Shown here: piece after piece, positions 1 to 8,019 of the stretch
Numbering within the stretch: position 1 is the stretch's first letter
Layout of the letters: every line of letters begins with the position of its first letter
Source: Fidelibacterota bacterium
GTDB taxonomy: Bacteria; Fidelibacterota; Marinisomatia; Marinisomatales; UBA1611
NCBI GenBank assembly: GCA_028338895.1
Contig: JAOLAV010000006.1
Span: forward strand, 1 to 46,710
Length of the DNA stretch: 46,710 nucleotides
Direction: 5' to 3'
Notes under the pieces: generated by a model
What the model saw: the letters and a program-made list of their open reading frames with translations, nothing else
Databases searched by the model: none
Told to the model about the DNA's origin: nothing
Made by a program: the position numbers and the translations under genes

Positions 1-671
1 CCATAATTAATTGAAGCACTACCTTTAATCACCTCTATCTCATCTAGGCGCTCTGCTGGAGGATTATAATACATATTTGGATAGACGTACAATGCCGGCT
101 GGATTGGGACCCCATCTTCCAATATTAGAACTCTTGAACTTCTTCGAGGGTTTAACCCCCTGATACCAATACTAATACGAGAATTACCAATACCATCATC
201 CGAAAAGCCGTTAACACCTGGCACATATTCTAACATTTCTTGGGTACCAATAGGGCTTATCAACTTAAGAGCTTGTTTACTTAAAACAGTTGCTGCTCCA
301 GGTAAATTCTGATACTGAGATTCAGCATCGCTCAAGATTTCTAGTTTTGCCATTAGAATAGGCTGAACATCAAGTCGAATATTAATTTTAAAAGTTTTTT
401 TCAAACCGATGTCTATTTTTTGTTGATGATCTTCGAAACCTATATGGCTAACGATAAAACTGTAATCACCTTTTGGCACGGGTCCAATTGTAAAAAAACC
501 ATTACGATCCGTGGAAACGCCATATTCTTCATTTTGATTTTTTATAGTTATGTTTGCTCCTGCAAGAGAGTCTCCATTTTTACCACCTGAAACGGCCCCA
601 GAAACAATTGCTTGAGAATAGAGATTTGATAAAAAAAATATTGATAGAAGATTTAATAAGTTATTTTTCAT
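1..671 (-). CDS. TonB-dependent outer-membrane receptor, N-terminal part (runs off the window)
   Basis: Outer-membrane active-transport receptor, of which about 223 N-terminal residues are present. The frame is open to the window edge, so the barrel lies outside. The ATG at 671 gives a signal peptide (MKNNLLNLLSIFFLSNLYSQ). A CarboxypepD_reg-like beta-sandwich follows (about residues 20-95; motifs SLAGANITI, GFFTIGPVPKGDY). Next comes the start of the TonB plug domain (about 110-223), seen in LPGAATVLSKQAL, MLEYVPGV, ISIGIRGLNPRRSSRVLILE and EIEVIKGSASINYG. This layout is typical of SusC-like and other FCB receptors. The substrate cannot be told from this part. It follows a small lipoprotein gene on the same strand with a 14-bp gap, so the two are probably co-transcribed. 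Confidence 0.9.
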   Translation of the reverse strand, partial: MKNNLLNLLSIFFLSNLYSQAIVSGAVSGGKNGDSLAGANITIKNQNEEYGVSTDRNGFFTIGPVPKGDYSFIVSHIGFEDHQQKIDIGLKKTFKINIRLDVQPILMAKLEILSDAESQYQNLPGAATVLSKQALKLISPIGTQEMLEYVPGVNGFSDDGIGNSRISIGIRGLNPRRSSRVLILEDGVPIQPALYVYPNMYYNPPAERLDEIEVIKGSASINY

Positions 672-685
672 ATTTATTTTTATTG

Positions 686-871
686 TTAAAACAATTCAGG
701 ATTGCTCAGAACATCATTTGCTTCTTCATCACCGATCAGTAGTAGAAGTCCATAACTGCCAGCATCTTCAGAAGTAGTCTGAGGAGATAGCAGAGGATCA
801 TCTTCACAGCCAACAAAAAAGAGGAGACCCATTAAAGAGATAAGAATTAGCGGTAATATTTTATTTTTCAT
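686..871 (-). CDS. small lipoprotein (61 aa)
   Basis: Short exported lipoprotein of unknown function. A charged start (MKNK) is followed by a hydrophobic stretch and a lipobox-like end LLFFVGC, so the mature protein would begin at Cys22. The mature part is only about 40 residues and acidic (CEDDPLLSPQ, IGDEEANDVL). It lies immediately upstream of the TonB-dependent receptor and likely shares its transcript. A weak AAAGG precedes the ATG. It could be a surface accessory of the receptor, but nothing in the sequence proves it. Confidence 0.6.
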   Translation of the reverse strand: MKNKILPLILISLMGLLFFVGCEDDPLLSPQTTSEDAGSYGLLLLIGDEEANDVLSNPELF

Positions 872-1050
872 GATAAAAACCTTTTGGAAGGAGAAAAAAT
901 TAAAGTTAAAAGAGAGTTCACTAGCTTCATCCGTTTTTATGACACATAATTTTTCGAATAAATAAAAAAAGAGGCACTCTACTCAAAAAGTGTTTTTTAA
1001 GAACGACAGCAAATTGATTTATTATATTAATCATATTTTTTACAAAATTT

Positions 1051-1123
1051 GGGGGCTCTAAAGCTGACTTGGAAAATCACACCTTAGATTTCGGAACTAA
1101 GAATTGAAGGTCTTAGAGCCCCC
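1051..1123. other. inverted-repeat element, possible structured RNA
   Basis: An 11-bp perfect inverted repeat (GGGGGCTCTAA at 1051-1061, TTAGAGCCCCC at 1113-1123) encloses 51 bases. Inside it, CTTAG (1083-1087) can pair with CTAAG (1097-1101), closing around a TCGG tip. The same CTAAG can instead pair with CTTAG at 1112-1116, which overlaps the outer stem. The two folds are therefore mutually exclusive. The GC-rich ends contrast with the surrounding AT-rich DNA. No T-tract follows on either strand, so it is not a standard terminator. Its transcribed strand is unknown. Confidence 0.4.
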
Positions 1124-1247
1124 GGAGTACATATCTAATTTATTGGTAATGAGACTTATTCTCAATAAAAATTAAGTAATTCAATTCCCACTTGTCAACA
1201 AAGAATATAAAAGATTTTGAAATAAAAGTTATGGTTAGTAATTTTAG

Positions 1248-1261
1248 ACTGACCGGTCAGT
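1248..1261. promoter_or_regulatory. TetR-type operator palindrome
   Basis: ACTGACCGGTCAGT is a perfect 14-bp palindrome, and two further flanking base pairs also match (1245/1264, 1246/1263). It ends six bases before the ATG of the TetR-family gene. This sequence type is common for TetR-family repressors, and the placement would block the promoter or ribosome access. The simplest reading is autoregulation of the regulator and its beta-oxidation operon, relieved by an acyl-CoA. Binding is inferred, not shown. Confidence 0.75.
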
Positions 1262-1267
1262 TTAAGC

Positions 1268-1870
1268 ATGAAAGAGAACCTTAAAAACAAAAGAGAAAAA
1301 CAAATTATTCATTCGGCACTACATGTCGCTCTAAATAAAGGGTTTGAGAATAGTAGAATGGATGATATTGTTAAACACTCTAATTTGTCAAAGGGTACAA
1401 TCTATTACTACTATCGGTCAAAAAAAGATCTGTACCTTAGTCTTGTTGATCACTGGTTCATTGAATATAGTACTGGTGTTTTAGATACTATCAATAAAAA
1501 GAATACCGCTTCGAATCAACTGAAAGCACTGTTTGCCTATTTTATTGATCAATACAAAAAAAGCCCTTCTACTTTTAAAATTATGATTGAATTCTGGCGT
1601 ATGTCTAGACTAGATAAAGACTTTAATACAAAACTTCAAAAAATATATTCTCAATTTTTGGATTACATCACTGAAATTATATTATCTGGCATTGAGGATA
1701 ATGAATTTATTGATGTAAATCCTCGAATAACTGCATTATCTATTTTGATAAATATTGAAGGAATAAAATGGTTTACAATCTTTGAGAATTCGGATGTCGA
1801 AGCACACGAATATATGGATACAATTACAGATTTTATTTTGAACGGACTTAAAAAAAAGAGTAATGAATGA
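1268..1870 (+). CDS. TetR-family transcriptional regulator (FadR/YsiA-like role)
   Basis: DNA-binding repressor of 200 aa, a normal TetR length. The N-terminal helix-turn-helix is clear at about residues 10-58 (ALNKGFENSRMDDIVKHSNL, then SKGTIYYYYRSKKDLY). The rest is the variable all-helical ligand-binding and dimer domain. The gene is first in the beta-oxidation operon and its stop overlaps the start of the acyl-CoA dehydrogenase gene (ATGA at 1867-1870). A perfect palindrome sits just upstream. By analogy with Bacillus FadR it probably represses fatty-acid degradation and is released by long-chain acyl-CoA. That ligand is inference. Confidence 0.9.
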   Translation: MKENLKNKREKQIIHSALHVALNKGFENSRMDDIVKHSNLSKGTIYYYYRSKKDLYLSLVDHWFIEYSTGVLDTINKKNTASNQLKALFAYFIDQYKKSPSTFKIMIEFWRMSRLDKDFNTKLQKIYSQFLDYITEIILSGIEDNEFIDVNPRITALSILINIEGIKWFTIFENSDVEAHEYMDTITDFILNGLKKKSNE

Positions 1871-3651
1871 ATATACAAGATATTTTAAAAATGAAGACAG
1901 GTGGACGGTGGCTAATAAGCTCAAACTCAAAGGAGAAAATATTCTGCCGAGAATCATTTACCGATGAACACAAAGAAATTGAAAAAATGGTTTTTAAGTT
2001 TACGAAAGATAGAATTTACCCAAATGTTCAACAGTTAGATACTTTTGATCAAGAACTCAGCCAGACTCTTTTAAAAGAAATGGGTTCTCTAGGCTTACTA
2101 GGGATTGATACTCCTGAAAAATACGGTGGAACGGAATTAGATAAGATAACAGCAATTATTGTTGCTGAGGCTGTTGGTCACGGTGGTTCCGCTTCTTTTG
2201 GATGCACTTTTGGAGTCCAAACCGGGATTGGTACTTTAGGAATTGTTTTTTTTGGATCGGATAAACAAAAAGAAAAATATTTACCTGGACTAATAACGGG
2301 TGAAAAAATAGCAGCTTATGGATTAACAGAACCATCTGCAGGTTCTGATGCCCTTTCAGCAAAAACATCTGCAATACTATCTGAGGATGGGAAAAATTAT
2401 ATTTTAAATGGTGAAAAACAATTTATCAGCAATGGTGGATGGGCAGATACCTACACGATTTTAGCTCAAATCGATGGTAGCAAATTTTCAGGATTCATCG
2501 TTGAGCGAGATACGGAAGGTTTTACTATCGGTCCTGAGGAAAAAAAAATGGGTATGAAAGGCTCATCTACAACATCTTTAAAATTCACCAATGCGGTAAT
2601 ACCAATAGAAAACCTTTTGTCTAATATAGGAGATGGCGCTTCAATAGCATTCAGTGCATTAAATATTGGGAGATATAAGCTCGGCGCCTCATCCGTTGGC
2701 GGTTCTAAACTCGCAATTACAGAGTCAATTAAATATGCACATGAAAGAAAGCAATTCGGTCAAAATTTAGCAAAATTTGACTCTATTTCTGGTAAAATCA
2801 CTGATTCTACAATTAGGACTTATTTAGCCGATACAATGCTCTACAGAACGGTTGGAATGATTCAAGATGCCATTGATGACTTAGACCCAAATGGCGTTGA
2901 TTATTATTCCAAAATAAGTGAAGTAACCGAAAGGTTTGCTGTTGAAGCATCGATGGTAAAAGTATACGGAAGCGAGACCTCTAGCCTAATAGTAGATACT
3001 TGCTTACAAATATTTGGAGGATACGGCTTTATTGAGGATTACCCGATGGCAATGCCATATCGAGATGATAGGATTAATCAAATCTGGGAAGGAACGAACG
3101 AAATTAATAGAGCTATTATAACTGGATATATGATGAAAAAGGTTTTAATGGAAGAAATCTCCCTTCGTGAGTATCTAAAAAAGGCCACTCAAATAAAAGC
3201 CCAATCAGGTGATGATTCTGAACTACTTATGAATGAAATAAAAGCTTTAGATGCCTCTAAATTACTTTCGGCTCATATTTTTCAAGAAGCATTATGCGAA
3301 TACGGCCAAGATTTGAAGCATGAACAGCAATTAAGTGAAAAAATAGCTGACATATTTATAGAAATATTTACTATCGAATCAGCAATTTTACGCGTTAAAC
3401 AAACATTTGATTCAAGTGAGAAATCTAATATGGTCCTTATTATGGCACAAGTTGCGACCTATGAATCCATGATTAAAATTAGAAGTCTAGGTGAAGTCTG
3501 CTTACGTAAGATATTTCCAAACCCTATTCCTAAAAAAGAAAGCGAAAAGATCAATGACCTCAAAAGTATAATGTTTTTAGATACTGATATTATTTCGCTC
3601 AAACAAACTCTCGGAGAATTCATACTTAAACAACCAATCTTCCCATTTTAA
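1867..3651 (+). CDS. fadE: acyl-CoA dehydrogenase
   Basis: FAD enzyme for the first step of fatty-acid beta-oxidation (acyl-CoA to trans-2-enoyl-CoA). At 594 aa it is longer than classic 380-aa enzymes and equals the Bacillus FadE/VLCAD-like class with a C-terminal extension. Visible motifs are the FAD/substrate loop YGLTEPSAGSD (151-161), the helix motif AHERKQFG (291-298), GGYGF (384-388) and QIWEGTNEINR with the catalytic base at Glu408. The extension after about residue 430 is helical and lacks known catalytic motifs. It is translationally coupled to the TetR gene by a 4-base overlap. The electron acceptor, probably ETF, is not encoded here. Confidence 0.93.
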   Translation: MNIQDILKMKTGGRWLISSNSKEKIFCRESFTDEHKEIEKMVFKFTKDRIYPNVQQLDTFDQELSQTLLKEMGSLGLLGIDTPEKYGGTELDKITAIIVAEAVGHGGSASFGCTFGVQTGIGTLGIVFFGSDKQKEKYLPGLITGEKIAAYGLTEPSAGSDALSAKTSAILSEDGKNYILNGEKQFISNGGWADTYTILAQIDGSKFSGFIVERDTEGFTIGPEEKKMGMKGSSTTSLKFTNAVIPIENLLSNIGDGASIAFSALNIGRYKLGASSVGGSKLAITESIKYAHERKQFGQNLAKFDSISGKITDSTIRTYLADTMLYRTVGMIQDAIDDLDPNGVDYYSKISEVTERFAVEASMVKVYGSETSSLIVDTCLQIFGGYGFIEDYPMAMPYRDDRINQIWEGTNEINRAIITGYMMKKVLMEEISLREYLKKATQIKAQSGDDSELLMNEIKALDASKLLSAHIFQEALCEYGQDLKHEQQLSEKIADIFIEIFTIESAILRVKQTFDSSEKSNMVLIMAQVATYESMIKIRSLGEVCLRKIFPNPIPKKESEKINDLKSIMFLDTDIISLKQTLGEFILKQPIFPF

Positions 3652-3662
3652 AGGAAACACCA

Positions 3663-3779
3663 ATGAAAAAATATATTATCAAAAAGAAGCCTAAAAAGAA
3701 AATCAGAAAAATTCAAAATATTGATATTTCAGATTTTAATCTTGAGACTTTTCTATTCAAACCTAGTTCCCGTAAATAG
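3663..3779 (+). CDS. 38-aa basic peptide inside the beta-oxidation operon
   Basis: Unrecognised micro-protein. The ATG is preceded by AAGGA with a 7-base spacer, one of the better ribosome binding sites in this window. The frame ends in TAG nine bases before the thiolase ATG. The product starts with a very basic run (MKKYIIKKKPKKKIRK) and ends in a more neutral part (DFNLETFLFKPSSRK). It has no signal peptide or membrane segment. The basic head could bind nucleic acid or acidic partners such as acyl carriers, but that is speculation. It could also act only as a leader that spaces or couples translation. Confidence 0.55.
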   Translation: MKKYIIKKKPKKKIRKIQNIDISDFNLETFLFKPSSRK

Positions 3780-3788
3780 GAGTGTTTG

Positions 3789-4919
3789 ATGCCTAAATCT
3801 GTAATAATTGATGCTGTACGTTCTCCGATTGGCTTAAAAAATGGTCAGCTTGTAGGTCTGCGACCAGATGATTTATCGGCTCAAATTATCATTGGCCTCC
3901 TAAAGAGGACTCCTAACCTTGACCCTAAATTAATTGAGGATTTAATATTTGGTTGTGCTTTTCCGGAAGGCCCTCAAGGTATGCTCATTTCTAAAGGGAT
4001 CTCAATATTAGCAGGGCTACCAGAGACAACGGCTGGATCTGTTGTTAATCGTTTTTGTGGATCTTCAATGGATGCACTTCATCAGGTAAGTAGTAAGATT
4101 GAATGTGGTGATATAGAAGTTGGTATTGCTGGAGGTGTCGAAGATATGTTTTCAGTCCCAATGGGTGGATTCAACCCTGACTTTCATCCAGACCTAGCAG
4201 ATCAAGAATATTATATTGGTATGGGGGAGACAGCAGAAACGCTAGCGTTAGAAGGAAAAATTTCTAGACAAGAACAAGAAGATTTCGCACTAAACTCACA
4301 TGAGAAAGCACTCCATGCTCAGTCAAATGGTCATTTTGATAATGAGATTATATCTATAGATTACTATGGTGAGCATACTGTAGAAAAAGATGAAGGTCCT
4401 CGATCCCCGGACCTCGAAAAAATGAAAAATCTTAGTCCAGCTTTTATAGAACATGGAAGTATAACCGCAGCAACTTCAAGCCCCATTTCAATCGGTGCAT
4501 CTGCAACCCTTATCACAAGTGAAGATTTTGCAAAAGATCATGGATTAAAAATAAAGGCTTATATAAAAGGGCGATCTGTTGCTGGAGTTGATTGGCGTAG
4601 AATGGGTATGGGACCACTTCCTGCGACTGAGAAAGTCTTAAAAAGAACAAACTTAACAATGAAAGATATTGATATTATAGAATTGAATGAAGCTTTTGCA
4701 GCACAGGCTCTATATGTAATTAATTCAGGTTCTTGGGATAAATCAAAAATCAATAAAAATGGTGGATCCATTGCCCTTGGCCATCCTCTAGGATGCTCCG
4801 GTACTCGAATCATCACCACACTTTTAAATGTAATGGAGCAACAAGATGTTAAAACGGGATTAGCCACCATGTGCATTGGTACAGGCCAAGGAATCGCTAC
4901 CGTATTAGAGAGAGCTTAA
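3789..4919 (+). CDS. fadA: acetyl-CoA C-acyltransferase (thiolase)
   Basis: Last step of beta-oxidation: CoA-dependent cleavage of 3-ketoacyl-CoA into acetyl-CoA and a shortened acyl-CoA. The ATG at 3789 follows AGGAG with proper spacing and is preferred to the in-frame TTG one codon earlier. The product is 376 aa. The full thiolase signature is present: nucleophile Cys90 in VVNRFCGSS, the NEAFAAQ motif at 300-306, His332 in GGSIALGHPLGCSG, and Cys362 in MCIGTGQG. It is third enzyme-class gene in the operon and lies 3 bases before the fadN-like gene. Its context favours degradation over biosynthetic acetoacetyl-CoA formation. Confidence 0.95.
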   Translation: MPKSVIIDAVRSPIGLKNGQLVGLRPDDLSAQIIIGLLKRTPNLDPKLIEDLIFGCAFPEGPQGMLISKGISILAGLPETTAGSVVNRFCGSSMDALHQVSSKIECGDIEVGIAGGVEDMFSVPMGGFNPDFHPDLADQEYYIGMGETAETLALEGKISRQEQEDFALNSHEKALHAQSNGHFDNEIISIDYYGEHTVEKDEGPRSPDLEKMKNLSPAFIEHGSITAATSSPISIGASATLITSEDFAKDHGLKIKAYIKGRSVAGVDWRRMGMGPLPATEKVLKRTNLTMKDIDIIELNEAFAAQALYVINSGSWDKSKINKNGGSIALGHPLGCSGTRIITTLLNVMEQQDVKTGLATMCIGTGQGIATVLERA

Positions 4920-4922
4920 ATT

Positions 4923-7268
4923 ATGAATAATAAAATAAAAAAAGTTGCCGTTTTAGGATCAGGTGTCATGGGTGCACAAATTGCAGGACACATAAGTAAC
5001 GCTGGTATAGAAAGTTATCTTTATGACACAACTCAAGAACTAGCAAATCAAGGAAAAGAGAATCTCTTAAAATTAAAACCAGCGCCATTATACAATTCTA
5101 AGAATATCGATTTAATTACTCCATGCACATATGATAAAGATATTGAAAAAATTAAAGATGTAGATTGGATTCTAGAAGCGGTAGTGGAGAAATTAGATAT
5201 TAAAATTTCAGTTTATAATAACTTACTCCCTCACCTGAAAGAATCCGCAATTTTGACTTCAAATACCTCAGGAATTCCTCTTATTGATCTCACTGAGTCG
5301 CTTTCAAAAAATATGCAAGAACGTTTTATGATTACACATTTTTTTAATCCGCCAAGATACATGCAACTTCTAGAATTAGTCAGAAGTGAAATGACAACCG
5401 ATGAAACATACAATACAATGGTTCATTTTGGAGAAACAATTCTAGGCAAAGGTATTGTCCATGCTAAGGACACACCTAATTTTATTGGTAATAGAATAGG
5501 TGTATTTGGAATGATGACCGCAATAAATCTAGCGGTAGAAAGTAGACTAACTGTAGAAGAAGTTGATAAGCTTACGGGTCCAATCTCTGGCCGTCCAAAA
5601 AGTGCTACTTTCCGTACCGCTGATGTTGTGGGTTTAGATACCTTAAAAAATGTTTCTCTTACTACCTATGAAAAAGCTCATAATGATGAACAAAGAAATG
5701 TATTTAAAATCCCAAAAATACTCGATGCATTAATTGAGAAAAAACGATTAGGCCAAAAAACAAAAGAAGGATTTTATAAAAAAGACGAAAATGGAATACT
5801 GAACTCTATTAATTTCGAAACTGAATCTTATAAGCCGTTAAAGACTGTTCGCTTTGATTGCTTTCGTGTTGCTAAAGGACAGCAAAAAACTCCAGGAAAG
5901 CTGACATCACTTTGTTCAGGTGATGATAAGGGGAGTAAGTACTTTTGGGAGGTTATGGCCAGAACACTCATATATAGTGCAAATAGAATTCCAGAAATTT
6001 CAGATGATATAATAAATATTGATAATGCAATGAAATGGGGGTTTGGTTGGGAGTATGGCCCATTTGAAAGTTGGGATATTTTAGGAGTCAAAGAATCCTC
6101 TGAGAGGATGATTGCTGATGGTAAAAAAGTACCAGATTGGGTCTTAAGGATGCTTTCTAAAGGAAGAGAAACATTTTATGAAAGTAATGCCGGTTTTTCA
6201 ACCTACTGGTGCCCAATTAATTCCATATCAAAAACTGTTCAAACAAATGAAAAAATAATTAATCTAAAAATCCATAAAACTGGAAATAAGACTATTAAAA
6301 GAGATCTAAGTGCCAGCTTGAATGATTTAGGAGATGGTATTTTAAACGTAGAGTTCCATTCTATTTTACAACCGACTTTACATCCGATCGATAGCTCATA
6401 TATTGAGATTATAAATAATGGTCTAGACCTCATTGAGAAGGGAACTTATAAGGGAATGGTTATTGGACATCAGGGAGCTAACTTCTGTGCTGGAGCTAAT
6501 TTGAACCTTCTTTTGGAGTTAAGTATTAATGAAGAATGGGATGCTCTAAATTTTGCCGTAAAAACAATGCAAGATGTAACGCAACGAATACGATTTTCAA
6601 AAGGTCCTGTTGTGGCGGCACCTTTCCAGCTAACCCTGGGAGGTGGTGTTGAAATTATTCAACCAGCAACACATATAGTTGCAGCATCAGAGACCTACAT
6701 GGGCTTAGTTGAAGTTGGTGTGGGATTAATTCCTGGTGGAAGTGGAAACTTACGAATGGTTTTAAATGCTCTAGATGAGAATACTGGAAGGATGGGTGCA
6801 TTTCAAAAAATACAGAAGGCATTTGAAACAGTGGGATTTGCTAAAATCGCAACAAGCGCGGAAGAGGCTAAAAAACTTGGCTATTTGAAAAAAGATGATA
6901 CAATTATATTAAATAAAGATCATTTAATTCACACCGCCAAAATGAAAGCTCTTGAATTAGTCGAAGACTATAAAGTTCCTACTTATAGAAATGACTTAAG
7001 GTTACCAGGGAAAGGTGGTCGAACAGCCTTAAACATGGCACTGAAGGGCTTTAAAATGCAGGGGAAAATCTCTGCTCACGATCTAAAAATTGGAGAAAAA
7101 TTAGCTTATGTTTTAACTGGTGGAGATAAAGCCGGATTAACAAAATCGGTTGATGAACAATATATCCTTGATCTAGAGCGTGATGCATTTGTTACATTAG
7201 CCGGCGAGCCATTAACTCAAGACAGAATTAAATATATGCTTAAAAAAGGAAAACCCTTACGCAATTAG
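4923..7268 (+). CDS. fadN: 3-hydroxyacyl-CoA dehydrogenase / enoyl-CoA hydratase fusion
   Basis: Bifunctional beta-oxidation enzyme of 781 aa with the dehydrogenase first, as in Bacillus FadN (789 aa) and opposite to E. coli FadB. The Rossmann motif is LGSGVMGAQIAG (11-22). The dehydrogenase His-Glu pair is His139 (ITHFFNPP) and Glu151, with the usual 12-residue spacing. A crotonase fold occupies roughly residues 460-690. It shows the oxyanion segment GANFCAGANL and the motif LGGGVEIIQPATH, then GLVEVGVGLIPGGSG with both expected glutamates. It is the last gene of the operon. Its stop overlaps by four bases the stop of the convergent LolA-like gene. Confidence 0.93.
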   Translation: MNNKIKKVAVLGSGVMGAQIAGHISNAGIESYLYDTTQELANQGKENLLKLKPAPLYNSKNIDLITPCTYDKDIEKIKDVDWILEAVVEKLDIKISVYNNLLPHLKESAILTSNTSGIPLIDLTESLSKNMQERFMITHFFNPPRYMQLLELVRSEMTTDETYNTMVHFGETILGKGIVHAKDTPNFIGNRIGVFGMMTAINLAVESRLTVEEVDKLTGPISGRPKSATFRTADVVGLDTLKNVSLTTYEKAHNDEQRNVFKIPKILDALIEKKRLGQKTKEGFYKKDENGILNSINFETESYKPLKTVRFDCFRVAKGQQKTPGKLTSLCSGDDKGSKYFWEVMARTLIYSANRIPEISDDIINIDNAMKWGFGWEYGPFESWDILGVKESSERMIADGKKVPDWVLRMLSKGRETFYESNAGFSTYWCPINSISKTVQTNEKIINLKIHKTGNKTIKRDLSASLNDLGDGILNVEFHSILQPTLHPIDSSYIEIINNGLDLIEKGTYKGMVIGHQGANFCAGANLNLLLELSINEEWDALNFAVKTMQDVTQRIRFSKGPVVAAPFQLTLGGGVEIIQPATHIVAASETYMGLVEVGVGLIPGGSGNLRMVLNALDENTGRMGAFQKIQKAFETVGFAKIATSAEEAKKLGYLKKDDTIILNKDHLIHTAKMKALELVEDYKVPTYRNDLRLPGKGGRTALNMALKGFKMQGKISAHDLKIGEKLAYVLTGGDKAGLTKSVDEQYILDLERDAFVTLAGEPLTQDRIKYMLKKGKPLRN

Positions 7269-8017
7269 TCAAAAGGAATACGCTTTAAGTTTTTCTCTTT
7301 AAATAAGTCTTCGCCTAAATTTTGATTTAACATTATATCCGTAAACTTTATTCGAGTAGAATGATTTTTCTGGATATTTTTAACATAGACCTCTTTAATT
7401 AAATCATATTTTTTAATCTGTGTATATACAAATTCTTTCTCTTTATAAATTTTTCCCTTAAGATCGTAAGAAATTTCTTTTACAATGTTAAAGGTCTTTT
7501 TATCAACCCAGGATAAATGTTTTTCGTAAGCCGAGCTAACTTTTCTTTTGGGCGAAATTTCTATTACAAAATGATCTTTTCCGTCGAGAATTTGATCTTC
7601 TAACCTTTCATATTTATTATTATCTAAAACTCTGCTCGAAAGATCTTCATAGCTTAAATCAGATCCCATAAATGCATCATTTTTCTTCTTTGAAGTTATT
7701 CGCCTAATTTTTTTGAAAGCTGGCAGCCACATTTTCATTTCATCATCCTTTCCAATATGTTCAATTTTTAGAAAAGAGACACCTTTATCATCTTTTGGTT
7801 CTAGAAACCAAATCATCTGCTTTCTATTTCCATCAATGGATTTTGATTTCATCACATGAGATCTAATTTTGTTTTTAGTACTAATTAATTGCATGTGCAT
7901 TGTGTTTGATAAATCCTCTGGATTACTTTTCTGGTAAACCTGTCGCGCAATCTCATAACCAGTTTGGCCTACCAATAAGTAGTGTAATAAAAAAAAGAGA
8001 GTTGAGACTTTCATCAT
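7265..8017 (-). CDS. LolA-like periplasmic lipid carrier, module 1
   Basis: Exported 250-aa protein of the outer-membrane-lipoprotein-sorting (LolA-like, PF17131-type) family. These are periplasmic half-barrel carriers paired with RND/MMPL exporters. It has a signal peptide (MMKVSTLFFLLHYLLVGQTG). Family-like segments include RKQMIWFLEPKDDKGVSFL, MWLPAFKKIRRITSKKKN and DLSYEDLSSR. The start lies 2 bases after the RND stop, so it is translationally coupled; a second ATG one codon later is equally possible. It is likely to take a hydrophobic substrate from the exporter toward the outer membrane. The substrate is unknown. Confidence 0.8.
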   Translation of the reverse strand: MMKVSTLFFLLHYLLVGQTGYEIARQVYQKSNPEDLSNTMHMQLISTKNKIRSHVMKSKSIDGNRKQMIWFLEPKDDKGVSFLKIEHIGKDDEMKMWLPAFKKIRRITSKKKNDAFMGSDLSYEDLSSRVLDNNKYERLEDQILDGKDHFVIEISPKRKVSSAYEKHLSWVDKKTFNIVKEISYDLKGKIYKEKEFVYTQIKKYDLIKEVYVKNIQKNHSTRIKFTDIMLNQNLGEDLFKEKNLKRIPFD

Positions 8018-8019
8018 TA

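Larger units (their letters stand above)
872..1267. other. intergenic region between divergent genes
   Basis: A 396-bp AT-rich gap between the minus-strand lipoprotein/receptor pair and the plus-strand TetR/beta-oxidation operon. It must hold promoters for both directions. Two features stand out: a long inverted repeat at 1051-1123 and a palindromic operator at 1248-1261, listed separately. I see no convincing coding sequence in it. Confidence 0.7.

Noticed and set aside
1051-1123. tRNA gene (73 nt, GC-rich acceptor-like stem, inner arms)
   Set aside because: No T-loop consensus and no proper D-arm or anticodon arm on either strand; the outer stem is 11 bp, not 7.
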